Shown here piece by piece: positions 36,011 through 50,900 of a stretch of 64,000 bases of DNA. The notes under the pieces are model-generated. The model searched no databases, was not told where the DNA came from, and saw only the letters and a list, made by a program, of their open reading frames with translations. The stretch's first letter is position 1. Every line of letters begins with the position of its first letter. Origin of the DNA: Diprion similis (lineage: Eukaryota; Arthropoda; Insecta; Hymenoptera; Diprionidae); assembly GCF_021155765.1 (NCBI RefSeq), contig NC_060112.1, positions 17,732,001 to 17,796,000 of the forward strand, given 5' to 3'. Made by a program: the position numbers and the translations under genes.

Positions 36011-39000
36011 AGTATCTTAGGAACGCGTTGCCACGACAAAAGATGAAAGAAAGAAAAAACCAGGAAGAGTAACGTTCGATGTGTGTATATGTATATTATA
36101 TTACGTCGATGTTTGCGTAAAAATGACATTTCGTCTACGTTAATATTATACGGAAGTACGGAAATAGACCGCTCTTTCGTAGACGATATCCGATTGACAT
36201 GGTAGTGAGACAGAGAAAAAGAACTCATCCGATTTTAGAACGTTGTTATATGTCGAAGCACGTTTACGTTGATTGAAGACTGTACGGATTTTGGCTGGGT
36301 TATACATATAATTTATATGACGCACTTTTGAACGTATTTATATAATCCTCTAGAACAAAGGCTTTTCTATTTCATGTACTTCTTAGGCTAACAATATGCC
36401 TATGTGTTTTGGATCAACAAATCCCTTATTCATCCACGTATATACCATGAAATGAAACTATTCCCATTCATAACGGCTAAGCTCTAGAGCGTTGAAGAGT
36501 GTTGGGCTAAATTATTGACCTATTGCTGAGTGGGAGTTATTGTTAATGTGACCGACAGATGTCGGTAGCGGAGCCTCGCCAAATCTCATCCCTTGGATTG
36601 GATATTATTCTTCACCCGACTGTCCTTCAATTCCACATGTATATATACGCTCTTCCGAGGGAATATTCATAATCGATTAACGTGTACAAATAAATTGCTA
36701 TTTTGGCAAATTTAACAATCATTTTTACTACTATAATTTACTCAATTCCGTCGAAAATTTTGGCGTTTTTTTTTTCTTCCACAGCTCTATCGAAAGGTAA
36801 AATGTTTGTGCCAATTTCAGATTTTTTATCTCGATGAACCTCAATGTGAAGAGAAGAACAACAGAGCTTTTCTATATTCTTTAGAACATAGAAACCAGAA
36901 GAATAACTAACGGTCATGGATATATGGAGGCGATAATAAAAGCACTATTTAAAACTATATCAAGGTAGTGCAAATTCAAGCAAAGCTACAGAACAATACG
37001 TGTACCTGTAATGTAATTATGAACGAAACTACGTAAATATGATTAACATGATTAACTCAAGGATAGAACAATAATCTGTAGCATATGTAGTGTATTATTT
37101 GAATAAATCTGATATTTAATATCCTCATAGATACGTGCTACTGATTATAATATCATGCTCACATCCCCATGTATAGAAATAAATTCAAGGGGCATTTTTA
37201 AATGAAATATTACATGCATACAAAGTGTTTACCGTGAAACAAAACAGCATCAGCACACTGCCACATATCCCCAATAAAAATCGGCTTGCAGATATTTTTT
37301 TTGGTTTTCACAATGATTCTAAGGTTTAGGTACCGAGGACCATGTGAATTCAGTGCCCTATTAACATAGATGCCGTAACATGGTTCGAATAGATACAGAA
37401 TAGAACCGGTCAGAAAATATTACCGTGATTGGGATCAGAATTAGGTGACATTAATCACATGTGAGAGTGAGGAAAGAAACAAAAATGACAAACAGATTTC
37501 TCAGGAGAAGCCCGGTACGAAGGCCTCGTTCGAGTATTTATTTGTTAATTTATTTGTCCGTTATTCAAAGAGAATGAAAAATGAATAAATAAAAATAAGA
37601 TAATAATATATATGTATAACCACAGTCGATATATTTTTACGTAGTTCTATTCACGCGGAGATGAATCGGGTTTTATATATTTCCAACAGCTAATCGTCTG
37701 TTCATCCCGTCAATTTTTACAACACGCGTCAATTCACTCCGCAAGTGTGTACAGAAAATACAGCAAAATATGAATATGTATAATTAAAACACGTATTCGT
37801 ACGCCTTATTTGCAAAAATTTTGTGAGACAATCAATGATTTTGATGAGATGTTAATGATTCGCATCGTGTATTAGTACAATGTGTGTACCTACACGGTGA
37901 GTTTTACAAAAATTAATTGAAAGGTTGTAAGTGACCAATTGAGTCGCAAACGATGCTGCTTGAGACCATGCAGCAATATATACTGGTAAAATGATATTGG
38001 CAAGGCTTTAAATTTGCCTAAACGTTCCGGATAGCGGCTGATTATATCATCGTTCGTTGAATTTGCAGAGAAATAAGATACAGTATAACGAGAAAGACAG
38101 AAGAGATATAGCGGCAGTAAGTAGCGGCACAGGGTTGACATTTGAATCGTATGTATATTAAGAGGGAGTTTCGAATTCCGCGCACGGTGCAGAGAGCGAA
38201 GAGTGTAATGGCGAGGCGTAGCTTGTAGGGCGCGATAACGGAAAACGGAAAGAAAGAAGACGCGGCGGTGGTGAAAAACAAGGGCCCTGGTACCCGGCGC
38301 AAAGCCTCCGGCGAGGGTGGCTGTGCTACTGACTGGATTTTGGCGAAACGGTAGGTGCGAGTCGCCGCGGCATAGCAGCTCCATTCAGCAATCGGGCTCC
38401 GAGGCCAGGCAGGCAGGCAGGCAGGCAGGCAGGCAACCCACACTTGCGTAAACTGCGTGCTGTACGATTGGCCTCCGATCCCTGTGCGTGGGCGACACGT
38501 CGAGGCGCGCGTCTTCGCTCTTCGCGAGCCCTTTTGACGCCGCGTAGTCGATAGGCAGAGCGCCGCAATCAGGAGCGAAGGGCGGCGGGATGACGGTGGA
38601 GGAGGATGAAGAAGGGGGAGGAGGGGGTGTAAAAGTGTGACCTTGGCTCACGGCCCATTGATAAGATTCGCGCCCCGCGCGTAGGAAGGCTAAGGGGTAT
38701 TAATTCGTGATCGGAGGAATAATTGTTGCGTAGGTGGGTCCTCGAATGAAACCTATACGTGCAGAGACAAACGTCAGGACGACGCTTCTGAGTCTTACCT
38801 CAATTTGTAATACATACATGTGTGTACATTGATATATATATATATATATACGTACCGCGACGAATAAGGCTCTAGGAAATTCACACGAGTCGATCGGTTG
38901 TAAGTTGCGAATCTGCCGGGTGTTTTACCCGTTGGCATATATTGTATATTTTGTGTATAAGTCAGTGTGGGTGATTCAATTTATTCTACGTTTCTCTGTA

Positions 39001-41300
39001 GGCATAGGTATATATATATAGGTGGAGAAAAAAATTCGCGATCAAGCAACGCGGATTCGACCGGATTCCGACGTTCGTCCGAACAGGTTGCAGTCTGGCG
39101 GGTAACTGCGTTCAAAATTTTACGAGCTGCATCGAAGGGACGCGCGCCGTCGCATCGCTCTCGTGTCGTCTTCCTTTCCTGCTCACATCGCGTCTCCGCT
39201 CGACATCGGCACGCATACATGTAAAAACGTACTATCGCCACTCCGTCCTCCGAGTTCGGTACTTTGTGCGTGCGTCGTCCTCTCGTTCATGCTCAGATCT
39301 CGTCCTTTCCCCCTTTGCCCCGCAGTCCTGAAACCAGAACGAGCGTTACCCCCGACAAGAAGACGTTTCTCTTCTCAATGATGTGTTTTTGCACGGATTG
39401 TTCAGTGTTCAAGTAAAATATCTAGGGTGCAGGGAAGTCGGGAGGGGATTTAGTCAACGAATTTCCCCGCAGGCAAAATAATGTGTATATCATGTATAAA
39501 TATTAACATAGATCTTTCAGACAGATGTGTTCGGTGTTTCAAATCTTTCTCGGCGAATGTTTCAACACGAAGGCATTAATTTTGATGCAGCGGGCCCGAT
39601 AAATCCTCGAGGACGATCCTGGCGAGTTGTTGGGGTGGCGCCTGCGCGCAGAGTATTTTCCGCCGGATTAATATCGCGCGCGAATTCTCTACGCGTGTCT
39701 TGTAGGTGTACGACACGCGCGACTCGCGATGCACGAACAACCCTCGGTTCGGAGGGGAAGTTTTGCGCGGTTGCGCCGAGGGATGGCTAACCGAGAAAGG
39801 GGAACCGGAGGAAGAATTTGTTGAATGAGGAGGAGTGGGCCGGGGGTTCGACTGGGTTCGAGACGGGTGGAATAATGTCGGACAGAAGGAGAGGAAAGGG
39901 TCGAATGTAGGCTACTTCCGTCGGGGAACCGCGTCCCCGCCAATCGATACGCGAACGCTGCCAGCCGACGATTCGTGACGACGACGAGACCGAATAGACA
40001 CATCGGATCGACGGAGGGAAGAAAAACTGAAGCGTGCAGTCTAAAGTTGTTTTTATTTATTTTAGTTTCTTTTCATTTTTTTCTCTCTTTATCTCTACAA
40101 TTCGCAAGTCTTATTCCACCCCCGTCTCTCGCGTTACTCTGCAAGGCGTCGGTTTATAGTTTTACAGTTAACTAACGAGATTAATCGAAAAGATTTAACT
40201 TGTCGCGTACATGAAGCCCGCACCCTCGGCCCCTTGGGTTATGTATATGGCGCACGTTTAATCGAATAAGGGAAACCGAGGCAAAGTGCAAACTTGAGAA
40301 ATAGGATTCTTGCAATTACTGTATAATCCGATTTTTACGCAACTCTCTCGTAACTTCGCTTAACATTGCACCACTGTACAAGCAGTATAATTGCATGTCA
40401 GTGGAATTATCCGCATTGTCGCAATTCTTAGCGCTGAAATGAAAAATAACAGGCGAGTTAATAAAACGTGGTAAAAACGTTGTCAATGTCAATAATTGTA
40501 AGTTATAAAAATATAGAAAAATGTAGATGCTCGTTTTTATTCAAGAAACGAAACTCCGAATTGAAGTTGGACTAATATTGTAACTTGGAAAACCCGAAAA
40601 ATATTTATACTTGAACAAACTGGGTGAACTATACATCATTAGTTATTCAAATTACGGTAAATTACATTCAAAGCATTATTGTTCTTGAAGCCAGACGAAT
40701 TACTCAGAGAAACAATTTATCATCAAACACGAGACGCGACAGACGAAAAAACGGCAGCAAAGTATTGCCATAAATTTTAACACTACGAACGGAGTGGCGT
40801 TAAATATTTAAAATGATCACTGGTTTAGAGGATGGCTTTCTAACACCGGATCTTCAAGTATACATAGGCACGTACACATACATATATCTCTAATCACCTC
40901 GGAAGCCATAATATTATGTGTCTCAAGCAGAAAATGTGTCAAATTATAACTCAGCTGTACGGACATATTTTCGTACTCCACGCGTCGTCTCCGGTCTCTC
41001 GGGGCCGTGAAGCTCGACTCGCTGCATAGGGAATCGGCGTTATAGTCATCATCCCTCTCTTGTCGGCAGTGATTTAAAATCTCGCTTTTATGTCAACCGT
41101 CCATAGTAAGCGGCTCGAGTCGCGCGCTCCAAACAATCCTCCATGCGCCAGTTTTAACATAAACGCCCAACAAGACGACGCACTTATACGTTACATGAAT
41201 TCTGAAAAACGGGAGAGTAATTTTATTTTTAACCAATTTGAAAGTTTGTTTAAAGAAACGATTAAGAACGTTTGGATGACACTAATCACGTGTCAATTTT
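36011..41300. other. Non-coding DNA with GC-rich patches
   Basis: No gene is supported. 38150-38650 and 39050-39960 are GC-rich and CpG-rich, and create spurious proline- and arginine-rich frames on both strands. An (AGGC)n tetranucleotide repeat occupies 38404-38434 and a (TA)n run about 38835-38850. Either patch could be a distal promoter or enhancer. Confidence 0.5.
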
Positions 41301-44300
41301 AACATTGGTCCAAAATCAATATGGCCGCCGTTCTTCCACCTCGAGATCTGTTTCGGCTGTAGGGTGATTTCAGCAACTATTCTTTACCGTGGGCTATTTC
41401 AGGCGAAACAAAATGATGGCAAGACTATTTCAGACAAGATTCCAGGCTCGACGTTGGACCGGAAGGCGAGAATTCGCCCGGCGAAATGTAGCGACGTGTA
41501 ACTCAGGCTTAAACATTTTTTCTCACTCAGGCTTCGCTCGTTCCTCTCGCTACACCGGAACTGAGCCTTCGCTTGCGACCAGAAAGAGTCCCGACGGGAT
41601 GCCTGGAAGGGCACCCACGCTCACTTTCGATGACGAAACGAGGGTGGCAGCGGCTGCTACGGTTGGGATTTTCATACGTATAATCCTACCCACCTCCGCA
41701 CTTTCTCGTCACGATCAAGACCGATCCGCTACAGCTCGTGGAACGAGGGTACATGTATACCTATGTACAACGACGTGCTAATATCACTGTGTAATGTCAT
41801 TGTCACAGTTGATTTTATCTCGCGCGCGTGCGAGGTGCGAAAATTGAATACGAAGTCGGTCGAAAAAAAGTTGGGACAAAAATTTGCAAATCACGTTTTG
41901 GTATCACGAATAATTTCGTGCGTGTATGATATAGTATAGGATATTGTACGCTGCATTTGACGTACATTTATATTATGTTATACGTTTGCGGTATGAAAAG
42001 CAAACCCGATGACTGCAAAATGATTGATTGCTGTTCGGGAATTTGTGTATTTTACAGACAAATGCAAACGAATTTGCATTTTAAAAATTGCTCGCGATGA
42101 TAGTCGTATTACATATGATCTTTGAGGGGAAGAACTCGTTCCTAAGTTGTTTGAAAATTGATGTCTCGCTCTGTGGCATAGTCATAACCGCCTTCTCCCG
42201 CTCGGCAGTACAACCGCGAGCCATCCTTCCGCCGTCTTAATTCAAACTGTTTGTATTATTTCTGCCGGAAATGTCTACTTCCGGTGTTATAATCATGAAC
42301 GTACGTACGCGTATATCATAAGTACAAGGTATATGATATTAGCGTGTGTGGGTTATACATAAAATTACAATACGGCAAGAACAATGATACACATATAACG
42401 ACGATGTGCTAACAATATCGACGACGGTAACAATGAAATCGGTAATTGCGCAACTCGCGTATTTATAATGAACTGAATATGTAACACACATTATACACGC
42501 ATCTATGTATACCGATACGAATCCGTTGCACTGCACAATATCCTCGTAAACAACTCATTGTCAGCAATAACGATTCGGGAAGCTGAGTAAGTATATTGTT
42601 AACGATTAAAAAAAGAAGTTGAAATAAAATTTCGAATTGCTTACTGCTGCACGTATGAGATACGCGGCTACCATGATTTCACCGAATTATTGAACAGACA
42701 CAACACCCGCCATACTGTGTCTTTATACATCAATGCACGGTTCAGAATCTACACTGACATTTCGAAAAATACCCATATACAGCAAAACGTGATTACACTG
42801 TATTTCCCCAAGGGCATCCCGGGTTGGATTTCCTTATCAGCGTTGATATTTAGACACACGAATTCATTACACTCAAACATACTGCGAGTGTGTGCAGGTT
42901 CTGACACGGTCTCGTCCGCAGAAACGACCTAATTAAGGCTATACAGTACCTACCGGGGGAGGAAAAAAGTAAAAGTCTCTCTTTTCAAAGTTACTAAAAT
43001 ATCTACCGTGACTGGCTCCTCGCCGCAGGCAGTGTCTTCGTAACATCATGTTACATAGGGCAATCATTTCGAACCTGTTTTGCTCTCTGACTTCGGGAAT
43101 ACATGGAAAAAAATCAAGAAAATTGAGCACGATTTTATTTCAATCTTACAACTTGATCCAATTTTTTTTCTTTCTTTCGTCGGAAATGAGAGTTAAGAAG
43201 AGTACCTGGTATGTATACATATCTGGGAGAAAAGGATGGTAGCTGTATTAGACCAGCGTTATTTTCCTTTAGAATCTACTGCAATTACGTTATAAGAATA
43301 TACGAAAAATTATAATGAAGTCTAATTATTGTCAATAAATTGCATAGCTAGTACATTTGATGATCCAATTGTTACAGATTCTACCGAATAAAATATTGCT
43401 GAAACGCATCCGATAGTTGTATCACAATAAATTTTCTTACCCATGATATTGTAATTTGTATACCTATAACTGAATTAATAAAGAGTGATGCGGCAATCAT
43501 CAAAATGGTTGAAAAATGATCCGCAACGAAACGAATACACCCTTACCTATTACATATCACCTTTCCATTTCCCAATATTCCCCTCCGCTAGGATCTAGAT
43601 CTGAACCAACGGGAGACGAAAGTGTGATGAGGTTCAGCCCGAACCTTGGGCTCGTCGGGTGTTAATTTTTTTTCTTTTTCATCAGAATTTTTTCCCCTCA
43701 TTTCCCTTCTCAATTCTATTTTCGGCGGAGAAGGCGGCAGCGGCGAAAGATACCCGCGCGGATATCTCCGCACACTTCCACCGTGACGTACGGTGTTATG
43801 TCCTGTAGCAGTGATATGTATGTTGTACCTACACGTTTTACAGATATCCAGCAAACATCCGGGCCGCCGCAACAGCTCGGTCGTAGATCCAGTGGCCGCC
43901 GCGCCGTTAACGATATTGCAACGTTTTTACGCCGCCGTTAACCGATCGGGTAGTACGTCACGTCCGGTTCCGGCCAAGTCTGACTCTGTTACTCCGGATC
44001 ACGAACCGGCGCGCGGCTGGCCGGTTGGCCGGCCTTCGGGTCGCGAACGCGCCTCGCATTAATCCGCACTCGACACAATCGCACCTTATGTCCATGCACA
44101 TATTCGTATACAATTCCGCAGGTATGGGTGTGCGAAAGTGACTCCGACAGCCGGATTACAACCTCGTTATTACCCACGGCTGCAGGCAATTGTTGTAAGA
44201 AACCGGAAGGTCGCCTGCCTATAACGACGCATTATGTTATACTTCCCATTGACGGTGACTTTCATCGTACTCTAGACCTATAAAACTCGCCGGTTCATCC

Positions 44301-45240
44301 GGTGTGAATGAGCGATCGGCACGTGGTTTCGAACCCACTTGTCGAATTAGCGTCACATCAAATTGTGCCAATTTATGCCATATTTGTACACGATGTTATG
44401 ACTCTGTTGAAAATAGTTTTCTTTGAAATTAGTTTAACACAGCAACCGCATGTTTAATCACTTGTCTACTGATTTTGTATTATCTACTTCAAAGACTCCG
44501 TCAAATTTTAAACATATATTGTATGCTTCCGAAGGTCAATTACTTAATAACCAAGACGACGGTAATTTTATCTACGTTATAAATATCCAAGATATACATA
44601 TACATACACACGTACAGGCATGGCCTGATTTTGCAAAAGTTTGCAGAACGGTGCTGACGTAGCGTCAATAAACAGTGATCCATGAATGGAGCGGAAGTCG
44701 TCAGCGAACCCGTGCATATCCTCGATTCTAAAAATAGTTGCAGAGCGGCTGCGGCATGGTTTAGCAAAAATCGCCAAGGTCTGTATGCCTTCAGGGGATA
44801 ATAAACTCGCACTGCAAACCGCTATGCAAGTTGTTAATCATTTGGTGGAAAACGGGGCAAACTGCTACGTCGTAAAAACACATGATATCAGACATGTTTA
44901 TTTTGTCTAGGAAGTTAACGAACTCGCGATGTATACATATACTGTCCAGTGTTGAGCGCTGGCTTTCACTCGATTCGTTGGTTAGCTGATTCCTAGTTTA
45001 AATGCAGGAATGAATTCATCGCTTTTGCTGAGATGTTATAGACTACTACTAGCTGATGAACTTGTGTTCCAGTACCGATATCTCACGTCATTAGAAAGCT
45101 TACAATTAGCAACAATCGGCACGTTCACACTTCATCAATATTCGCGAACTTCAATCTACGCGATATCGCAACGGCTCGGTTGTGTGCTTGTTTCTGTTGC
45201 TACGTTATTTTACTCGGTTATTACACGGTGAGGAAACGAT
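41301..45240. other. Non-coding DNA, mixed composition
   Basis: No coding exon is recognised. GC-rich patches lie at 41320-41780 and 43580-44070. An ETS-type ACTTCCGG lies at 42277-42284. Open frames up to 130 codons (for example 41389-41781) lack any recognisable domain. Confidence 0.45.
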
Positions 45241-45265
45241 GAAACTTAGCAGATTAAATGACCGA

Positions 45266-45297
45266 TTGCGCATGCGCAAATGATTGAACTCCATTGG
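45266..45297. promoter_or_regulatory. NRF-1/ewg-type site next to an inverted CCAAT box
   Basis: TTGCGCATGCGCAA at 45266-45279 is a perfect palindrome that contains the full NRF-1 (insect Ewg) consensus YGCGCAYGCGCR. It is followed by ATTGG (inverted CCAAT) at 45293-45297. The combination is typical of housekeeping promoters, but no gene could be tied to it in this window. Confidence 0.45.
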
Positions 45298-47725
45298 TCT
45301 GCGAGACAGGGCAGCCAACTTGCTCGAAACAGAGCACGAGCCGTAAAACTTTGAAGCGTAAAATCGCGGATTGAATGTATATTATGATTACTCGTAGGAT
45401 ACAGTCATCATTGAATCAGCAACAAATGTTTGCAAAGCCATTCCAAATCACTCTGTTATTTATTGGAGATTTTGGTAAAAAAAATATCGCATCATTGCAA
45501 AGCCAAGTTTGACAGCTGCAGGAGCTTGAGGTGGCCAACCTGCACGAAAAGACGACAAAGCTACAGCAGAGGAGTCCTGATCGAAGAAAAATGCGGACAT
45601 GTACATGGTCCGAGAAACATGAATCGTTACTTTTTTCCTGTTAATAAAGCCGAGAAAGAAAAGTGAGGCGAGTATAACGAAAAGGAACACGCTTTCAAAT
45701 TTACGACAATGCATTTATAGCGGGACCCGAAGTGTTTCGCGAACTAGAACTAGGTGTGTGTGCACACTGCATATTATAAGGTTAGCCATCAAACCCCATA
45801 GAAACGCGAACAATAGACCAAACAAAGAAGATCCAGCCGGCGAGGTCGCTTCTGCGAGGCACGGAAAGAACGGATCTTAATCTGCAGAGGCCGTTCCGAC
45901 CGTTTCTCAGAACTCTCGTTGTAGATCTTGAGGGTTTCACCCTGCAGTAACGTGCTGCAGTCCACCGCACCGACTTAAGTCCTCACTTCCGCCCTGAGTT
46001 GCGGCCTTTATGCGACTCCGGAGGTCATCGGGGGGCGGTTTTGTTTTCGTCTGGCAAAACCGTTTTTGTTCGTGTCTATAATAGCCTTTGCTGAAATGTC
46101 AATGTGGGTATTTACCAGCATCCTGGAGAACGGACGGTAGGGTTCAAATCCCTTGGGGTTATCCTGGGGTTCCCGTTGCGCAGGTGTGACGAAAAGAACC
46201 ATTACGCATCGGTAACCGAAAAATTCACTTACCAAGATGGAAATTAGCGAGCGTGTACACACTGTGGTGAAACAATTGAAGGAAGACGGTATCGCGGTCT
46301 TCCGCGAATCGCTACTCGAGGATTTCCTGCTGCGATTCTTCTCCTTCTTTTTACCTACAATCTTCTTTTTCATCTCACGCTCAACAGGGAATACCATAGT
46401 CCTCCTACAGAAGCCTCAAGTTCGTTACACTGCGGTCTTTAATTCGTGTTGCGGAAAAAGATGAGAAGCTCTATTTTCTACCGGAAGTGTCGAGCGATAC
46501 GATTTCTCCGCTCGGAAATTCGCTGCACAACGATCATTCCTGATGCGGTTGGGTACAAAGATCGTGAATTTGAGACTAGGAATGAATAAAAAATTATCAT
46601 ATTGGTGGTTTTAATCGTTCGTCGATCACATATGGTCAATATCAGTGCAACTCGACGCTGGAAGATTGAATATATTTAACGATGCGAGCATTATGAATAA
46701 AAAGAATTTAATTCCATTTGTCATATAAAATAATCCACCGACGAAAATAGTCTATCATCGAGTACAGTCCGGTGAATCAAGATTTTCAACCATTTTGAAG
46801 CGATTTAGATCGAGGCATCGACATGCCCAATCTTTTATATTTTTGAATAAATCTTGGTAGCTTGCTAACGTAGTAATTTCATAAATATACTCAGGGTAGG
46901 AAAACCTCGTAATGAAATTCTACCGCAACATCCACTCAGCGGCAATTCTAGGAAGTCGCGTAAATTAAGCGCAACTGCAAGTGACGAGTGGGAAGACCTA
47001 TGCCGTGGTATGTGCCTAACGCGTTTATCCTCACGTGGAACTGTGTCTCTGGAGTGTATCATACGATTTGAGTAACAATATCGTGGTTTTCACTAGTACA
47101 AGCCTGACGATGCAATATTAGAGACACAATTTCGCGAATCGGTTTGTTGAACCGGAAGATATATATCCTTTATATATATATATATATCTATAGACTTCTT
47201 GATGAGTCGCGTTGCACGTGAAATCCAAAGTTAAATCGGTAACGCGAATTATCGGAAAGCGATGTAACGATCATACGGTATGACGATGATGATAATGCGA
47301 GTGAAATATGTTCAACAGCGAACTGCCTGAGATAGTCATCGGTCTGTGACGGTTAATTACTCAGTTATATACTCGGTAAGAGCTCCTAGCAGTGAGATCA
47401 CTTCCGGTACGTACGGTTACTTAAGGCGAACGAATGCGAACGAACCCCCCCCCTATGTATGCGTCGTGCTGCATGTGCGTATGGGGGACCTGCGTGTCTG
47501 CCTACCTACGCGAGGAGGAAATAGCGAACAAGACGGAATGAAAGGGTCGTGGGATGGGAACCTTACGCATCGCCTTCTGCGTAATCACGGTGTTGCTATA
47601 CGGAATTATCAAGCGGCATTTCCGGCCACGGGGTACATCACCCCTATAAAAAATCTACAAAATTTCATATATTGGTACAACAGAGGAATCAACGAATTTG
47701 TAACAATATATATAATATGTATACT
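45298..47725. other. Non-coding DNA, one notable open frame
   Basis: A frame at 46237-46464 (plus) starts with a plausible ATG and a charged and hydrophobic N-terminal pattern, then runs into a phenylalanine-rich stretch. It has no homologue I recognise and no splice site that continues it. It contains a hairpin GGAAGAC/GTCTTCC near 46280-46302. CCGGAAGT lies at 46481-46488 and ACTTCCGGT at 47400-47408. A (TA)n run lies near 47170-47188. Confidence 0.4.
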
Positions 47726-47926
47726 AGGGTGGCCGTTACGAAAAAAGTTCATACTCCAACTTGAAAAATCTTGAGTTCACCTTGAAAAAGAAGAAATTAT
47801 TTTAAAAATCTGCCGATACTCATTAATAGTAAGATAGAGCATTGAAACTTTCAGGATCTTTTTGTCTCAAGGTGAACTCAAGATTTTTCAAGTCGGAGCA
47901 TGAACTTTTTTTTAACGAGTATCCTT
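47726..47926. mobile_element. MITE 'D', 201-bp hairpin element
   Basis: The left end AGGGTGGCCGTTACG is followed by aaaaaagttcat and cttgaaaaatcttgagttca. The right side carries the reverse complements (tgaactcaagatttttcaag, then atgaactttttt) and ends in ATCCTT. The arms are about 75 bp, separated by about 50 bp. Its left terminus matches elements A and C. Confidence 0.85.
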
Positions 47927-50900
47927 ATATATACCCATAATGCATGGATTTCGAGTAAATTATTACTTCGGAGATACGAGAAGCAAGACTAATTGAAAGA
48001 CGTCTCGCCCCCCGAAATCATGCATTTTCGGAAGCTCTCGTGCGGGGCAAGTCGCACGACATCTTGGATTCGAGGAATGCCGCTCTTCATTAGATCGATA
48101 CAAATGTGCAGAAATCACATCGCCGTTCAATTGCTAGCCAATTATTTTCCAGGAATGTATTTTCTTCACCGTTCCGGCAGCCTGCTCACGCAGGTGTAGA
48201 ATACGAAATGCAGGTGGCATCAGCTGTGACGAACCGTGAGCCCTTGGCGTGATTTGTGTGATGTGTGTATAACGAAACAGATCCCTGACACGATGCGAAA
48301 ACGTGGAATACATCGCTCGACGAGAAACCTTGAGCGCATTTTTACCTTTGTCTCGGAACGTTTACCTGTGCGCTTCGCTTTGTCTCAGGCTTAGGTCACG
48401 CTTCTGGGATTCTGAATCTGTTTACACGAATTTAAATTCACTGTCATCGAGAGTAATCATTACTTATACATAAACAGCCCGGGAGGTTGAGCCTTGAATT
48501 CCGATTCGATATCGAACTGCAACAGTCTTTGTTTTTCGAATTCTGTCTCTCGCCTTACTTCTCACATCTTTTACCTTATTTCACGCCGTAAATTATACCT
48601 ATATCTACTTGTAACGATTGTTTGCCCGGTTGCATGGGTAAAATGTGAACCATTATTATTTATACACAGCGTTTCCGGGAGGGAAATCTCTGACCCGATC
48701 AAATGTCTTGCCTGTCGGTCCCACTCTAATGTCGAACGTATGTATGTACGTACGCACAATGTACACAGGGGTTGTTCTCTCGCGTGAGACCGGAACTAGG
48801 CGCAGTAGCTGAACCACTTGAGGGAAGGCGCATCAATGCCGCCGTTCATAAAACGCGTCCGGGTTACGCGGGGCCACGCCCACGCCTGTGTGCCAGGGCG
48901 TCTCTGTGAACAGAGTTTACGACAGCGGAAGTAGCCGTCCGCAGTAGAAGATTTGGATCGTTGAGAAGAAGAAGAAGAAGAAGAAGAAGAAGAAAATATA
49001 TATACTTATAATAATACTAATAAGAATCCCACGATTTCGTTCGCTTGGTTGTATAACCGTATAATTTTTTACTTCACTTTTTTTCACTTTACACTTTTCC
49101 TTCTTTTCTTTCTTCATCTTTCTTTTTCTGCACGCCGCCGCGCCGCCCCGAAGACCGCATGAGCAGTGCGCAGCTGGAACTTTGTTTACAACACATCGTT
49201 ACATAATCGAGTTATTTTCGAGGGCGCGGGCGTGCAGGTCCAGTTCAAATCTTACTCGCAATTTCGCGGACAATCCAGCATCTTCATATCACGATTCGTT
49301 TATACGACGATAAACATTCAGCTGAAAACCGTAGAAATGAAAACGGAATAACAAACGACGAACGTCAAAGGGCCATAAAAGGGCTTTGAACCGTCGCATC
49401 GAAAACTAACCTGCACCCTGACCGATTTTCCGTTACCTGTCCGTTGTAACCACGCATCAAAATCCACGTGTATTAAACCGGAAATTTCTGACGGGGTCCA
49501 GAGCTTTGCGCACGCACTCTGCGGGAGGTTCCCCATTCAGCAAGAAACCCATTCGCATTTGCAGCCATTAACCGCTCCAGGGGTTGTTGCGGAGGGTTCG
49601 GGGCTACGGGGAACAGGAAGTCGGCGGCCGGGGCGGGGGTCGCGGGGTGAGGACGGATCCCGTCATTGAGCGGTGTTTCTGCTTCCGTTTTCCGTTCATG
49701 CCATCCCCCCTCCCCCATAACGTGCCATACTGCAGGCGTCTGGATTTCGTGCGTCGATTTCCGTCTCTCGCACATATATGTACATCCATGGAGCGTAATG
49801 TTTGTCAGTTGCAGCTGCAGGGTGAAGACATATACCTATAAGGGCTTATACCTTTTTCGATCTAACGTTTTTTCCCACTCTTTCCCTAGTCCAGTTAACC
49901 TTTGTGGGGTTTTATTTCCTTAGGTGTATCCTCTTTCGTTCGACATATAAAATGTGCGTTGAAAAAGGATAATTGTCGGATCGTAAAATAAAGTAATTGC
50001 GTTTCTCGCGGTGAAAGAGAATCTTTATATTCATCCCGCGCATAAATTTCACCGTATATAGCTTTCGCACCGCGTTCAATAATCGCCGACTCGTATCATG
50101 GCGTTGAAACTCAACACCCCATGGGGCGGTTATAGTGATGCTGGTCCATGCGTCAGCTCAAGTGATTCACTGATTTTTAGTTAGGAATGCCGAGGCCTCT
50201 CGGTCCCGGGTTTACGTCTCTTCTCCTCGTCTCTTAGTCTCGCTGCACGTGGTCGTCGCGGAGTCTGAATCACTAGGCGGTTCACCCGCCGACGTCACTG
50301 ACCGGAATAGCTGACGATGCTGGCAGAGCAGATCGAATGAGGTGTTCGAAACGAAGAAAGACCCCCCGCCAATATCTCATCGTCTCGGTGGTAACGTTGT
50401 TGGGAAACCGACGAATCGTTCACGCTGGAAGTGAAAATTCCTCAAAGAAAGGATGCGAAGCTCGACCGTCTCTCTATCCGTGCGTCTCTAAATTTTCGTT
50501 GCCATCAAGTGCACGTATTGACGAGAATGGGTTACAAAAGAATTTCGCGTCAACAACTTGATGGCGGTTTCATTAATGGCTCTGGGGGTCAGAAGGCGAC
50601 GTGTTTAAAAAAGCACCACTAGACGTGTGTGTACTCTGTGATATGAGCTTGCTTGTTTCCGTTTTTTTTTTTTTTTTTTTTAACTTTTTTTGCGTTTTTT
50701 AAACGTGTTGAACACGTTATATCGAAGTCATAAAAGTGTATACAGTTTTGAAATTTTTAATTTCGGTAAAAAAAGAAAATGAAATACAGCGAATGACTTA
50801 CGGTTTACATTTATACGAGAACCGGAAGTATATAGAATCGAAGGCCGACAACAAGGTCAAAGATTGCGGATCGGCTGCCAGCCGGAGGGAAAGGAAGGAA

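Noticed and set aside
38326-39790. Arginine/proline-rich frames as exons of a regulatory protein
   Set aside because: Overlapping frames on both strands in CpG-rich DNA, without splice sites or known domains.
46120-46180. tRNA gene (ggttcaaatccc resembles a T-loop)
   Set aside because: No A box, no anticodon arm and no acceptor-stem pairing upstream.
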